Numbered from the stretch's first letter, positions 1 through 10,039 are shown. The stretch: DNA of 64,000 nucleotides from Chytridium lagenaria (GCA_025449115.1 JAHLKC010000076.1:62001-126000), one strand, 5' to 3'. Notes: a model not told the origin generated them from the letters alone. Numbers and translations are program-made.

Positions 1-120
1 AATAATGCATATTAAATAAAGGATTTCTTCTCACTATGTAAATGTCTAGCTCGAATTCGAAATCGAGGTTTTGGGGTGGCAGGTGTTTTATATAAAAAGA
101 TTTTTGTCTAAAACAACAAG

Positions 121-709
121 GGTATCGCTTGCTTGGAGGGGAGGGGTGGGGTTATTGTGGATGATGATATGAGGACAAGTGATCCGTTTGTGTTTGCCGT
201 CGGCGAGGTGGCTGTGCATAAGGGTATGCAGTATGGGCTTGTTGCACCAGGGTATGATATGACAGCTGTGGTTGCAAAGGCTTTGATGAAGGAGGTCAAG
301 GTGCCGAAATTTAAAGGTGCTGATATGTTGACCAAGCTCAAGTTGATGGGGGTGCATGTGGCGAGTTTTGGGGATTATTTTGCAGATGAATTGAAATGCG
401 TTCCTCTGACTTTTCGTGATCCATTCGGTAAGAATTATGTGCTTCTTGTTTTTTTTTCTCTACAGTTTTTTAATTTCTACACTCAACGTCTTTTTCCTTT
501 GTTTATATGAAAATCAAACAGCTGGCATCTACAAGAAATTCTTGTTCAACATTGCCGGCACTAAACTCCTCGGTGGTATTCTCGTCAGTGACACTACCGA
601 CTACAGTAAACTCGTCTCCCTCTCCAAATCCCACAAGCCCCTCACCTCCCCACCACACACCTACCTTCTACCCAAACCACTCTCCACCTCCTCTACCGAC
701 GAAGTATAG
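121..709 (+). pseudogene. nitrite reductase large subunit (NirB-like) fragment
   Basis: The frame matches the end of the FAD/NAD-binding half of assimilatory NAD(P)H nitrite reductase. It contains the TSD..VFAVGEVA FAD-binding signature, then GLVAPGYDM, then GADMLTKLKLMGV. After a 94-bp GT-AG intron (428-521) comes GIYKKFLFN..LLGGILVSD, the usual order in this family. Splicing restores codon phase exactly (g|ct). The frame is open from about 112, and an acceptor-like AG at 119-120 suggests an upstream exon, so the N-terminus may lie left of the window. The frame stops at 709, before any [2Fe-2S]-like or siroheme/4Fe-4S domain, so the catalytic half is missing and ankyrin coding follows at once. 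It is either a truncated relic or a chimera with the ankyrin gene. The family call is strong; the status as a functional gene is doubtful. Confidence 0.72.
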
Positions 710-1709
710 GAAATGACGACCTTTTGGATCTATGCCTCTGCGCTTGCCGTTTCGGTGCCTCCTCGATTCTACCGCTTTTATTGCAACGCCTCCATCAAAC
801 CCCAAACCTCAACTTCATTCCCACAGGCACCACCTGCCTCACCAAATCCGCCTCCCGTGGCCACGCCCTCTCCGTCTCGCTCCTCATGTCCGCTTCCATC
901 TTACCATCAAGCCATCTCCTCGTCATGGCCGCCCGTCGCGGTCACGTAGACGTTGTTGATCTACTCCTGACATCTCGAAATGTGGATCCTAGTGCGTTTG
1001 ATTTAAAGGCGTTAAGAGTTGCTGCTGCGCATGGACAGGATAGAGTTGTGAAAAGGTTGCTTGAGACGGGGAGAGTGGATCCGGAGTCGGCGGATAATGT
1101 GGCATTAAGGAGAGCGAGCGAGTATGGGTTTAAGGAGGTTGTGAGGATGGTGCTGGATACGGGGATGGCGGATCCGGAGGCAGAGGATAATATGCGATAC
1201 GGTGGGCGGCTGTGAATGGGCATTTGGAGGTGAGTTAAAATATTTATTCATTCTTATTCCACCGTGTTAGGTTATTTCTCCTTTTTTTATTTTTTAATAG
1301 TGTTCTGACTTTAAAAATAATATCTAGGTCGTTAAAATGCTAATAGCATCACGAGGAGTCAACCCTGCAGCATGCGGCAACCTCCCCCTCATCTGTGCCG
1401 CCCAATCCGGCCACCGCGCCGTCGTCAAACTCCTCATCGACACTAACCGCGTCAACCCCGCCGCCTGTCGCGGACAAGCTCTTAATCGGTCCGCCAGCAA
1501 CGGCCATCTCCCGTCGTTCTCGATTGTGAAGAGATTATTAGAGACGAGGAGGGTTAATCCTGCGGATGAAGATAATATGGCGATATAATGGGCTGCAGCG
1601 AACATGTGGAGACTGTTAAAGTGCTTCTTCAAGCAGAAATGAAGCGTCAAGAAGAAAAGGGGACTCGTTGTATTGCTGTGTTTAAACCTTATCATAATTT
1701 TTGCGGGAT
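710..1709 (+). pseudogene. ankyrin-repeat protein, 5' part, interrupted by retrotransposon
   Basis: About six degenerate ankyrin repeats are visible, for example A.RRGHVDVVDLLLTS, AAAHGQDRVVKRLLETG, ASEYGFKEVVRMVLDTG and AAQSGHRAVVKLLIDTN. A GT-AG intron (about 1230-1327) joins NGHLE to VVKML. Two one- or two-base frame breaks occur, near 1192 and 1590-1605, each just after a DNMA-type repeat end. The last readable segment (about 1608-1709) continues in frame to the retrotransposon junction. The reading frame resumes after the element at 17796, so this and the 17796-18378 piece were probably one gene. Ankyrin repeats are protein-binding scaffolds; no specific partner is evident. A start codon is not clear: the frame is open from before 703 and could be read from the nitrite-reductase fragment after a frame change. 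Confidence 0.7.
1706..1709. repeat. target-site duplication (left copy, GGAT)
   Basis: GGAT directly precedes the left LTR, and GGAT at 17792-17795 directly follows the right LTR. A 4-5 bp duplication is normal for Ty3/gypsy integrases. It shows that both LTRs belong to one insertion event. Confidence 0.8.
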
Positions 1710-2652
1710 TGTGATCTTCTCTTGACCCATCCCTCCCTACCTAGCTTCGACTAGGGGGTAGGGGAGAAGAGTAAAGGAGTTGCTCCAGCAGAGCAAGTCC
1801 ACAGAGCACCTAAAGGACGGATGTACTCCGCCGTCTAAGTGATGTTAAGTTTGTTGTTTTGGCTGTGTGTGGTAGTTTTTCGCGAGTTCTATTAAATAAA
1901 AGGGAGATGGGAACGGTTTTAGTATCTTTCATTATCGACTTACCTTGCTTCTAAACCAATATCGGCACCAGATCGTCTCCTGGCGATCGGGATGGCTGAA
2001 AGCCTCCTTGCCTTCCTGCTATGGCACCTTTTGGAACGTGAAGATCTCGTTGCCTCACGAGCTGGCACAGGGTAACCTCACTCATCACCTGCCTGCAGCG
2101 TCGATCACCGGCTCGGGGATCATCAGAGGTGGAATGTAGCCGACCAAGCCTAAGCTAAAGGACACTGACAATGAGGAGGACCCTTGGGCTCCCATCGCAG
2201 CCTTCTGCTTCAAACAGCTGGATTGCGGCTTCACCAGGTGGCAGGGGGGTAGAGGGGTGGGCTGCCATCCAAGAAGGAGTGAAGTGAGATCACGGCGAGG
2301 CCACGCGCGTGAGATAGAGGATGGGGGATCAACTCAATATCAATTACTTAATTCAACAGGTACAAATTAAATCAAGAAATCTCTCATATTAAAGTAATAC
2401 ACAAAATACAAATAAATAATAGACACAACATATGCACACACACATAAACGGCACATATGCGCGCCACCTCCTTCAATAAAAACCCTATAAACGTGGGGAA
2501 AAACTATATATAAAAAACCCAAAGGGAAAAGAAGGGAGGATTCAATATGACGCGTAAATATACGCGTCGACGCGGGATATAATGGAACTCAACGGACTTA
2601 GACAAAATGTCCTTATGAGCCATAGGCCATGTGAATAATGTAATTCTTCACA
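1710..2652 (-). repeat. 3' LTR (left)
   Basis: It is 943 bp and is bounded by TG...CA (TGTGATCT...TTCACA as read on the plus strand). It matches 16853-17791 along its whole length, differing only by single-base indels (for example six versus five G near 2245, five versus four T near 1876). On the element's coding strand it is the downstream LTR, because the polypurine tract abuts it at 2653. Confidence 0.95.
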
Positions 2653-2666
2653 TTCTCCCCGTTTTT
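2653..2666 (-). other. polypurine tract (plus-strand primer)
   Basis: On the minus strand AAAAACGGGGAGAA lies immediately upstream of the 3' LTR. A purine run at exactly this place is the standard primer for second-strand synthesis in LTR elements, and it fixes the element's orientation. Confidence 0.75.
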
Positions 2667-2698
2667 AAGAAAAGACAATTACGTGAGAAAAGTCTAAC

Positions 2699-3930
2699 TT
2701 AGCTGTCAGAAGTATAAGAACTATCTGTGAATATATCAAAGCTTGCATTATCGGCAAGTCTATAAGGCCAAGTATTGGCAAGGGTTATATAATTGTTACC
2801 GCCTAGCATCTCTATAGCTAGTGGTACTTCAAAGTTATTATCAGGATAATCATCATCAAGATGATTATCTATATCAGGTTCCAACTGAGGAACGTCATTA
2901 TCAATAGCATTCTGGTTATCAGAATCTATGGGCACAGCCTGCCGTAAAGTACGTTTAGCCTTGCGCTTACGTTTCTTTATGGGGCTAGGAGGAGTATCTT
3001 CAAGGATACCATCATCTGCATCCTCACTACGATAACCATCATTATCTTCAGGCAACGTGTAGGATGTGGGCTTAAGCGCAAGTCTCTTGCGGCCAGTATT
3101 CTTCTCATACACTACTCTGAGAGCATATGCTGTGGGCTGTGTTTTAGCAACACGGTCCCAGTAATCTTTAACTATGGATGGGGGTAAGGCTTCTTCATCC
3201 ATTAGAAGGTTATGCGCGGTTCCATGACCGAGCCATTTAACATAATACTTATACTTTTTGTTATGAGTATCATAAGTATGATAATCCAGTTTCTCAACAT
3301 AGAACTCAGGATCATTATAGTCGGCATCAGCGACTTCTTCATCGAATCGTCGAAACAGTTCGCGATTAACTCCAACAGCTACCTTATTCTTAGGCATGCG
3401 TCTAATAACTTGGAGTTCTTTCCATGCTGCAATCTCAGCAGCAAAGTCATCTGAAGCTACTTCTGCAGATGCAGCATTAGCAGTTTCTGTAGGCGGCAAA
3501 GACTCAAATGGTCGGAGTCTAGCAGCATTAGCAAGTCGTGATAAGAGCTGGCCTCCAGGGAGGAGCTCTACAACTGTGTATCTATTGCTGTCCATAGATT
3601 TACTAAGGACACGCATCGGGCCAGCCCATCTAAATTGGAACTTCTTAGTGGGGGCATTCTTGTTCTCTTTCCCTCGACGTTCAGTCTTCAAGGGAACAGA
3701 GAGCCATACCAGGTCGCCAACATCAAACGAGTGTTTGTTGCGACTGGGTTTATTTTGTTGCGCTCGTCTCTTGCGTTTGAGTTCTGCACGCAGAGTACAG
3801 CTTTTGAATAGGCTAGTCTAGCAGCTAGCTGAGTAACATAATCTTTAGCCTCCAAACGATCATCTTCATCGTTGAGGGATTCTTTGACGAAGTCCTGAAG
3901 GGCTTGTCGAGTATTCATGAGCACACTCAC
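2699..3930 (-). CDS. integrase C-terminus, GPY/F module and chromodomain
   Basis: This is the 3' end of Pol, read as two overlapping minus-strand frames (3688-3930 and 2699-3691) joined by a one-base change at an AAAA run near 3808. The first part has the helical stretch DYVTQLAARLAYSKA, typical of the segment after the integrase core. Then come FDVGDLVWL and a GPY/F module (WAGPMRVL, residues 18-62 of the second frame). A chromodomain follows at residues 127-177 (FYVEKL...YYVKWLG). Of the three methyl-lysine cage positions, F130 and W153 are aromatic but the third is His156. A tail of about 150 residues, acidic and basic, follows. Chromodomains in such elements direct integration to marked chromatin. 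Confidence 0.85.
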
Positions 3931-3944
3931 ATGTGTGTCAGTGT

Positions 3945-6900
3945 CTATATCATCTTCAGGGGAACATAGTCATCCTGATCGTCATTGACTTCAAGTTCAA
4001 TGATTCTCACATGCCGTGCAGGTCCATCGTCAACAAGGGGACGGCCAGCATTGAGGTGTGTAATATCTGGGGAAAGTACCAGAGTGTCGTTGACATATAA
4101 GTTCATGGCGTTGTCAACAAATATGGGGTAACTGTCACGCAAATGAGGGCGTTCAGTCGCACAGCCATTATGAATAATAGATACATAGGCATCTTTTTCT
4201 TTCCCATGCAGGGTCGTTTTCACTTTACGAGTTAACGAATGCATCTGGGAAGATTCATTCCTTCCAAAGGATCTCCATTGGAAAGTGTGTCCCAGTCGCT
4301 TCATCGCGTGGATGTGGACAAGGTAAAATAGATCATAACCATATTTCTTAAGGACGTCAGCTATGAGCAAGTAAGGCTCTCGACCATCAGTCCGAGCAAG
4401 TCCATGAGCAGCTCGCGCTAAGCGGCCGTCAAAGAAGTGTAGCTGTTCAGAGAACATAGCAAGTATTTTAGGAAGAGCCTCTGCAGTGCCTCTAGTGGTG
4501 GAAACAGCTATCAGAGGTTCTTCTCCTGTCTGAGCCCATAATCGTGGGTCAGGATATTCTTCCGCAAACACATCGTCTGTGGGATAACCAAACTTGAGGT
4601 CAGCCGGCGTAAACGCCTCGCGGCCAAACATCATCATGAATGGGGTTTCATTAGTGGTCTGGTGGACCGTTGTTCTGTATGCAAACAACACATAGGGGAG
4701 TATTTCATCCCAATCGTCATGTGTTCTTTGGTTTATATATGCACGTATCATCTGGCATAAGGTTTTGTTTGTTCGTTCCACTAAACCGTTGGCCTGAGGC
4801 CAATACGGCATAGAGAAGGATTGTTTCATTCCTAGTACAGTAGCAACTCTCTTAAAGAGGTCACTAGGAAATGGTTGTCCTTGATCCGAGTGTAAGGTCA
4901 AGGGAATTCCAAAGCGGCAAAAGCATTGCTCAACAACTATTCTAGCAATGGTGTTTGCTTCTAAGTCGGGGACGGCGAAAGCATCAGCCCAACGGGTAAA
5001 GTAGTCTGTGAGGACAACAATGTACTTGTTGCCACGTTGGCTAGTGTTCATAGGACCAACGATATCGATGGCAACACGATCCCAAGGTCTATGACCAAAG
5101 GGTATGGGCCTCACGGCACCTTTTCTAGTCAGGTTATCTTTAGATTGTTGACATGTAGGGCATCGTCGTATATATGCCTCTAAGTCTTTTTGGATAGTAG
5201 GCCACCAAAACCTATCTAGGGTAGTGGCGATAAGTCTGCGAACACCGAGGTGTCCTCCAGCCATCATATCATCATGGACGGCGTCAAACGCAATGTCCTG
5301 AAGTCTTTTGGGGACACATAAAGCGACTCGCACTGGCGATCGTCGCATAAGGTAGTCCTTCACATAGAGTACACGGTAGAGAACTCTACCACGCATCACC
5401 ATATTTTGGGCGTTCATTAGAACACCTTTCCTAAGATCAGGATCCTCAGGAAGGATTCCTTTCTCTAGAAACTTGATGACTTCGGTAAATCTCAAGTCAT
5501 TTCTTTGGGCTTTAATAAAGTCACCAGATATCTGTCCATTAGCCATGAAAGCATTGGGAACAGTATTTGAATTCCTATCATGTGCAGAAGGCCCGGGGTT
5601 GTTTGGGGCTTCACGCGGTGGCTCTTGATCAGGGAAGTCAAGTGCCGGTAATGAGATCATGTTGTCATAATCGTTGTGGTGAGCATCGCTGTGCTCTAAG
5701 ACCAATTCAACCATTTCATGGTCAGTGAGTGACGCCACAAAATGGTGGTTAACATTCCATTTGCAAGGAATTCGTTTATCTACAAAGGCATAGTCTATTC
5801 TCCAAACAGCTTTATAGAACTCTGTTGGATCATGCCAAGTATATCCTGGCGTATGCGGATGGCTATGACGAAATCCATCCTTAAAACCTAAATTAATGAA
5901 TGAGCTAAGCCAGTAGCGTTCATCGTTGCGGAATCCAGAGTATCCATAAAATCTGGATGGTTCTCGAACATCAATTGCTTTGTGAGCAATATTGAAATCG
6001 CCTACAACAATTGTATTTGACTGAGCTTTGAGGCTCTTTACAAAAGTATGTAGTCGTTCCAGGAACTTCATCTTGTATTCCTGTCTGTGATCATGCCTCG
6101 TGCCATTTGGCGCATAGACATTCACTATATTCATACCTAAAAGGCAGAGAGTAAGGCACCGTCCCTCTTCGACAAAGTCGTCGAAGTCAGTGCGCATCAT
6201 ATGAGTCCCACATATCACTGAAAGTACGGGGATATCTTCGCGGACCATGGTCATAACACCATTATGTCCATTTCTTTTATCGTCAGCAAACATCTTCCAT
6301 CCGCGGACGGACTTTAGTTGTTGCCAAAACTTTTCATGACCATCGCCGACCATAGTCTCTTGGAAGCAGGCGATGTCACATTCCATTTCATCCAAATATT
6401 TAGCAAAGAACTCTGCTCTATTGGATTCATCACCTTCAATTCTCTTTGCAAAGTGTTTCTTAACAAGAGCTTGAAGGCTATTCACATTCCAACTTATAAT
6501 CTTCAGCTTGGAAGAGCGGAATGGTGTGTGTATATTATCAATGGGATATAACCTTTTCATTGACTCTGGTGGGAAGTCATGGATCATACGAGAAGGAACA
6601 TCAGGCACAGCCGTCGTTCTCTCAACGCCATATATCTCGCGTAGAGATGGGAGTGAGTCTGCAGTTGTCCTCTTTTCATTGAGGGGTGAGAAGAGCTCAC
6701 GTATCTCAAGTATTTCATAAGCATGAAAACTACTTAGAGATTTTGGACCAGTGTCAGGCACTGGGTAGTTTACAGCATCTGGTGGTATACCAGCATTAAC
6801 TGTTATGACATGGGTAATTTGTCCAGGTATGTGCCTAGGTGCGCGAGAGGAGTTGACCTCAGGATCAGGCACCTGGCAAATCCAGAAACGGGTAGTTCCT

Positions 6901-7346
6901 GTGAACTCCCGTTTTTGATATTCAAATAGTCTGCGTCTCTCGAGAATGTCCTTCAATCGAGATGACTTTATCCTGACGAAGACATTGTCAATGAGCTGTT
7001 CAGGGAAGATAACTTCACTGGAAAGCAATGGTCGATCAGATCCAAACTCCCGTTTTTGAGAAGGAGAAAAGACATGGGCGGGTGGGTGGGTATAATCAAT
7101 GCTAAGCGCAGAAGTTATAGTTTGCAAAAGTTCTTTGTTCTTAACTTTAGCATCTTTTCCGATAAAGACTCGAGGGGCGGTCTCAGGGAAGTCGCCGACC
7201 TCTGAGTCATCATCAGGTATAGGCTTTGGGGGTTTGAAGCTGCGTGAGAGAGCGTCGGCAACGGCCTGGCTCTTGCCGGGAACATGAACCAACTCAATCT
7301 CATGATCCTGTAGAGAGTATGACCATCGGGCAAAGCGGCCTTTCAA
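3945..7346 (-). CDS. pol: Pol 3' part: RNase H end, APE endonuclease, integrase
   Basis: A single open frame of 1,133 codons. Residues 1-35 end RNase H (VADALSR). Residues 36-280 match nothing I recognise. Residues 281-552 form an ExoIII/APE-type endonuclease. Residues about 553-680 are linker. H691, H699, C729 and C732 form the integrase zinc finger, and D761, D821 and E857 the D,D(35)E catalytic triad. Residues 935-1122 are a second unrecognised block. The frame stops at 3945, but a one-base shift at a CCCC run continues it into the next Pol segment. The start given is a frame boundary, not a translation start; the upstream RNase H lies in the overlapping frame 7343-7546. Cytoplasmic particle and nuclear functions are expected. 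Confidence 0.92.
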   Translation of the reverse strand: MKGRFARWSYSLQDHEIELVHVPGKSQAVADALSRSFKPPKPIPDDDSEVGDFPETAPRVFIGKDAKVKNKELLQTITSALSIDYTHPPAHVFSPSQKREFGSDRPLLSSEVIFPEQLIDNVFVRIKSSRLKDILERRRLFEYQKREFTGTTRFWICQVPDPEVNSSRAPRHIPGQITHVITVNAGIPPDAVNYPVPDTGPKSLSSFHAYEILEIRELFSPLNEKRTTADSLPSLREIYGVERTTAVPDVPSRMIHDFPPESMKRLYPIDNIHTPFRSSKLKIISWNVNSLQALVKKHFAKRIEGDESNRAEFFAKYLDEMECDIACFQETMVGDGHEKFWQQLKSVRGWKMFADDKRNGHNGVMTMVREDIPVLSVICGTHMMRTDFDDFVEEGRCLTLCLLGMNIVNVYAPNGTRHDHRQEYKMKFLERLHTFVKSLKAQSNTIVVGDFNIAHKAIDVREPSRFYGYSGFRNDERYWLSSFINLGFKDGFRHSHPHTPGYTWHDPTEFYKAVWRIDYAFVDKRIPCKWNVNHHFVASLTDHEMVELVLEHSDAHHNDYDNMISLPALDFPDQEPPREAPNNPGPSAHDRNSNTVPNAFMANGQISGDFIKAQRNDLRFTEVIKFLEKGILPEDPDLRKGVLMNAQNMVMRGRVLYRVLYVKDYLMRRSPVRVALCVPKRLQDIAFDAVHDDMMAGGHLGVRRLIATTLDRFWWPTIQKDLEAYIRRCPTCQQSKDNLTRKGAVRPIPFGHRPWDRVAIDIVGPMNTSQRGNKYIVVLTDYFTRWADAFAVPDLEANTIARIVVEQCFCRFGIPLTLHSDQGQPFPSDLFKRVATVLGMKQSFSMPYWPQANGLVERTNKTLCQMIRAYINQRTHDDWDEILPYVLFAYRTTVHQTTNETPFMMMFGREAFTPADLKFGYPTDDVFAEEYPDPRLWAQTGEEPLIAVSTTRGTAEALPKILAMFSEQLHFFDGRLARAAHGLARTDGREPYLLIADVLKKYGYDLFYLVHIHAMKRLGHTFQWRSFGRNESSQMHSLTRKVKTTLHGKEKDAYVSIIHNGCATERPHLRDSYPIFVDNAMNLYVNDTLVLSPDITHLNAGRPLVDDGPARHVRIIELEVNDDQDDYVPLKMI
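4647..5309 (-). other. integrase zinc finger and DDE catalytic core
   Basis: Residues 680-900 of the same frame. The zinc-binding H-x7-H-x29-C-x2-C is intact, as is the D,D(35)E core with IDIVGP, HSDQG and NGLVERTNK. It would cut and join element cDNA into host DNA in the nucleus. No damage is visible. Confidence 0.93.
5691..6506 (-). other. ExoIII/APE-type AP endonuclease domain embedded in Pol
   Basis: Residues 281-552 of the 1,133-residue frame. Motifs in order: ISWNVNSL (N287, N289), CFQET (E330), GVMTMV, GRCLTLCLLGMNIVNVYAPN (Y411), VVGDFNIAH (D450, N452), IDVREP, GFRNDERYWL, FRHSHPHTPGYTWHDP, RIDYAFVD (D518), SLTDHEMVEL (D542, H543). These correspond to the metal-binding and catalytic residues of ExoIII/APE1 (Asn, Glu, Tyr, Asp-x-Asn, Asp, Asp-His). 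The GF..ER and RH.HP..PGYTW stretches are typical of cellular repair enzymes (ExoIII, APE1, APE2) rather than of LINE endonucleases. The domain is in frame with integrase and undamaged. The likely activity is AP-site incision or 3' end cleaning on DNA; the role in the element is inference. Confidence 0.9.
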
Positions 7347-8879
7347 ATCACCTCTAGCAAACAGGGGATTAAGGCTGAGTGATCAGTCTCAATGCGGTAT
7401 GGTTTACGCCATGTGTAAGTCTCAAAGAGGTTTGAAGACCACACAACAGCGAGACCCTCGCGGTCAGTGTTAGAGTAGTTCTGCTCAGCATCGTTCAACG
7501 TGCGTGAGGCAAAAGCTACAGGATGGTATATGCCGTCGCGATTCACAAAAGCGCAGCACCAATTGCGTACTTAGAAGCATCGCAAGATATGACGAATTTA
7601 TCATCTGGTAATGGAGTTACTAATAGTACCTCAGATTTGAGAATATCTATTAAGCGTCGAAAGGCTGCTTCACAGGAAGCAGTCCAGTCAAATGAGATCT
7701 CTTTGCGAGTGAGATCATATAATGGTTTTGCGACGTCAGTGAAGTTGGGTACAAACCGTCGAAAATAATTAGTGAAACCAAGGAATCGTTGAATATCCTT
7801 GACTGTTTTTGGTATAGGCCAATCTTCAAGCTTCACAAGCTTATCAGGATCTGCTTTTATCCCGTCTTCAGAGACGATATGACCTAGGAAGGGTAAGACC
7901 TTGAAAAGGAACTGACACTTCTTAGGCTTAAGCTTAAGGTTATACTCATATAATCTATCAAATACAAGCTGAAGATTCTCGAAGTGGGAATCCACATCGG
8001 TTGAAAATATGATAATATCGTCTATGTACACCATACATTTGATCCACTTTATTCCAGCAAGGACTAAGTCCATGCATCTCTGGAAAGTGGGTGGACTATT
8101 TGTGAGGCCAAAGGGCATCACGTTGTACTCATAGAGTCCATCTGGGGTAACAAAGGCGTTTTGTGACGATCCTCTGGGGCTACAGGTATTTGCCAAAAGC
8201 CGAGAGGAGATCAAGGGATGAGAAGAGACACATCCCGGCTAACCGATCAAAGGTCTCATCAATACGTGGTAAAGGATACTTATCCTTTATTGTATCTCAT
8301 TGAGGCGACGAAAGTCGGTGCAGAATCTGTCAGCACCATCCTTCTTTTTCGCGAGACACACGGGAGATGCGTGAGGAGAGCGCGACTTCCTGATGACGCC
8401 AGTCTTAAGCATTTCCTCGACATGGTCGCGGATGATCTTAGCACGCTCTAAACCAACAGGGTAAGGAGCCATGTTGGGAGGACGAGAATATGGTTTTGTT
8501 TCAATGGTATGGTAACCAGGGTCCTTTGTGCCTGTTCTAACGTATTCACGAAAGACATTAGGTTTTTAGGAATTGATAAGAACTGGATGAGTCGCTCACG
8601 CAGTTGCATATCAGTAATGTGCTGAAGATCAAACTTCTTCAAGAGATCCTCAGTGGATATAGGATCCATGTTCTTAAGGTAATCCATGCGATCCTCATTC
8701 GTGGTGTCATGAGGTCTATGACGGGAGGGCTCTTCCAAATCAGGGCCATCGTCAGCTGGAGTTTCTAGAAGAGCTTTTGTGACAAAGTCAGGAAGAGGGG
8801 GAATATCAGGCATGGAGCCGTATCCTTCGTCGACCGGATCTAACTCCTTTTGGAAGTCGGATATTCGTGTCGGGCACAT
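7343..8879 (-). CDS. pol: Pol 5' part: reverse transcriptase and RNase H
   Basis: Read across frames 8448-8879, 8287-8472, 7543-8214 and 7343-7546. RT signatures are [49 protein letters not shown] and the catalytic YIDD, followed by LGHIVS. RNase H has [21 protein letters not shown] and ETDHSAL, and finishes in the next frame with ADALSR. All key acidic residues are present. Frame changes lie near 8570, 8290, 8190 and 7545, mostly beside short homopolymers, and the conserved sequence continues smoothly across each. They therefore look like indel errors or very recent mutations rather than decay. Confidence 0.9.
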
Positions 8880-10039
8880 CCAAGAGGGGGTCTCGAGACT
8901 CCTCTGGTGGAGTTTGCTTTTTCAAGCTTGTGTAAGGTAGAAGTACGTTACTTTGGGGTACTTCCCTTTATCGCTGCTCTTCCTAAGAAGGCGGCGGGTG
9001 TCAGCACGACTGACTTTTCTCTACCATCGTCATCAACAGCACCAATGCCATTAATAAGAAGGTTGAGATGGTTTCCAAAATCTTGGAGTGTTTTAATCCG
9101 CCTATTTGCGGTGACCTCTGTTTTGATATAGAGGCATGCGGCAGGGTCATCCTGATCATCCTCATGAATGGGGATGAAATCAGTGAACTGTTGTTTAGGG
9201 TCGTCATGAACATACCCAAAACACGTTCCTGGTGGTAAAGAGGTCTGGAAAGGTCCTCGATGACCAACCTGTAGAGGAATGGTTCCATGTCTGGTACAAG
9301 ACGACCATTGTCGCAACGTACGGGCCTGCATTCCGTTGGGAAACAGGTCTGCGTGTGAGTATACGGTCCTTTCCGCGTCAAAGTCAGTAAAGTCCTGACG
9401 AGGAAGAACGGTGTAGTTTGCAGAAGGAACGTCTGGCAGCCTATCAAAAACACACCACACGGTTGTCCCGTAATCAGGATCGAACTGAGCCTCCTTAGCG
9501 AGGACAATTCGTATGTAGGGTGACTTACTCTTGTAAGTGAACCCATTTGTTATTACCTTCAAAGGTGTCTCGTAAGCTTTTACCTTTCTACCTTTAAGAG
9601 TAGGGGAATAATAGAAGTAGCGTAGTTTGTGAGAACTAGCTAGAATATCCATGTGGAAGGCTTGCACCGTTGGCATGCCAAGAATCACTGGCCGCGGACA
9701 GTTTTCTACTATATAGAAAGGAAGTTTCTTCCTAACTCCAGGAGTAATTCCAGGAGATACGTTGAGTCTGCATATTCCTAGAATACGCTCGCGTCCACCA
9801 ATTCCATTAGAGAACTTTGGGTAATTAAATGGAGTGATATCAAACTCAACTCCACGTGAATAAAGATCCCGTAAAAGAGATTTGGTTACTAGGTTACCGT
9901 CAGAGCCTGTATCGACCAAAGCGTCACCAATATGAATGCCGCCTAGGCTGCAACAGATCTGAGCTATACAAGGGGTATCACTCTCAATGAGCTCCGAGGG
10001 AATCTCGTCGACGATGACTGGATCGGTTTGACACTCCAT
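8880..10039 (-). CDS. retropepsin-like protease region of Pol
   Basis: The open frame runs from 10039 to 8948. The aspartic protease motif ALVDTGSDG is at residues 40-48 and the second signature VILGMPTVQ at 118-126, as in Ty3/gypsy proteases that dimerise to cleave the polyprotein. After the protease a further 220 residues have no recognised domain. Frame changes at CCCC/AAAA runs lead upstream into Gag (about 10045) and downstream toward RT (about 8940), so Gag, protease and RT were probably one polyprotein. The start at 10039 is the first Met in frame and need not be used. Confidence 0.85.

Noticed and set aside
1745..1765. Shared CTAGGGGGTAGG between the LTR and the Helitron left end (25716)
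   Set aside because: Only 12 bases, in structurally different contexts; probably chance.
5691..6506. The endonuclease as part of a nested LINE inserted in the retrotransposon
   Set aside because: The reading frame is continuous on both sides, no second RT, poly-A or target duplication is seen, and the motifs resemble repair-type ExoIII/APE rather than LINE endonucleases.
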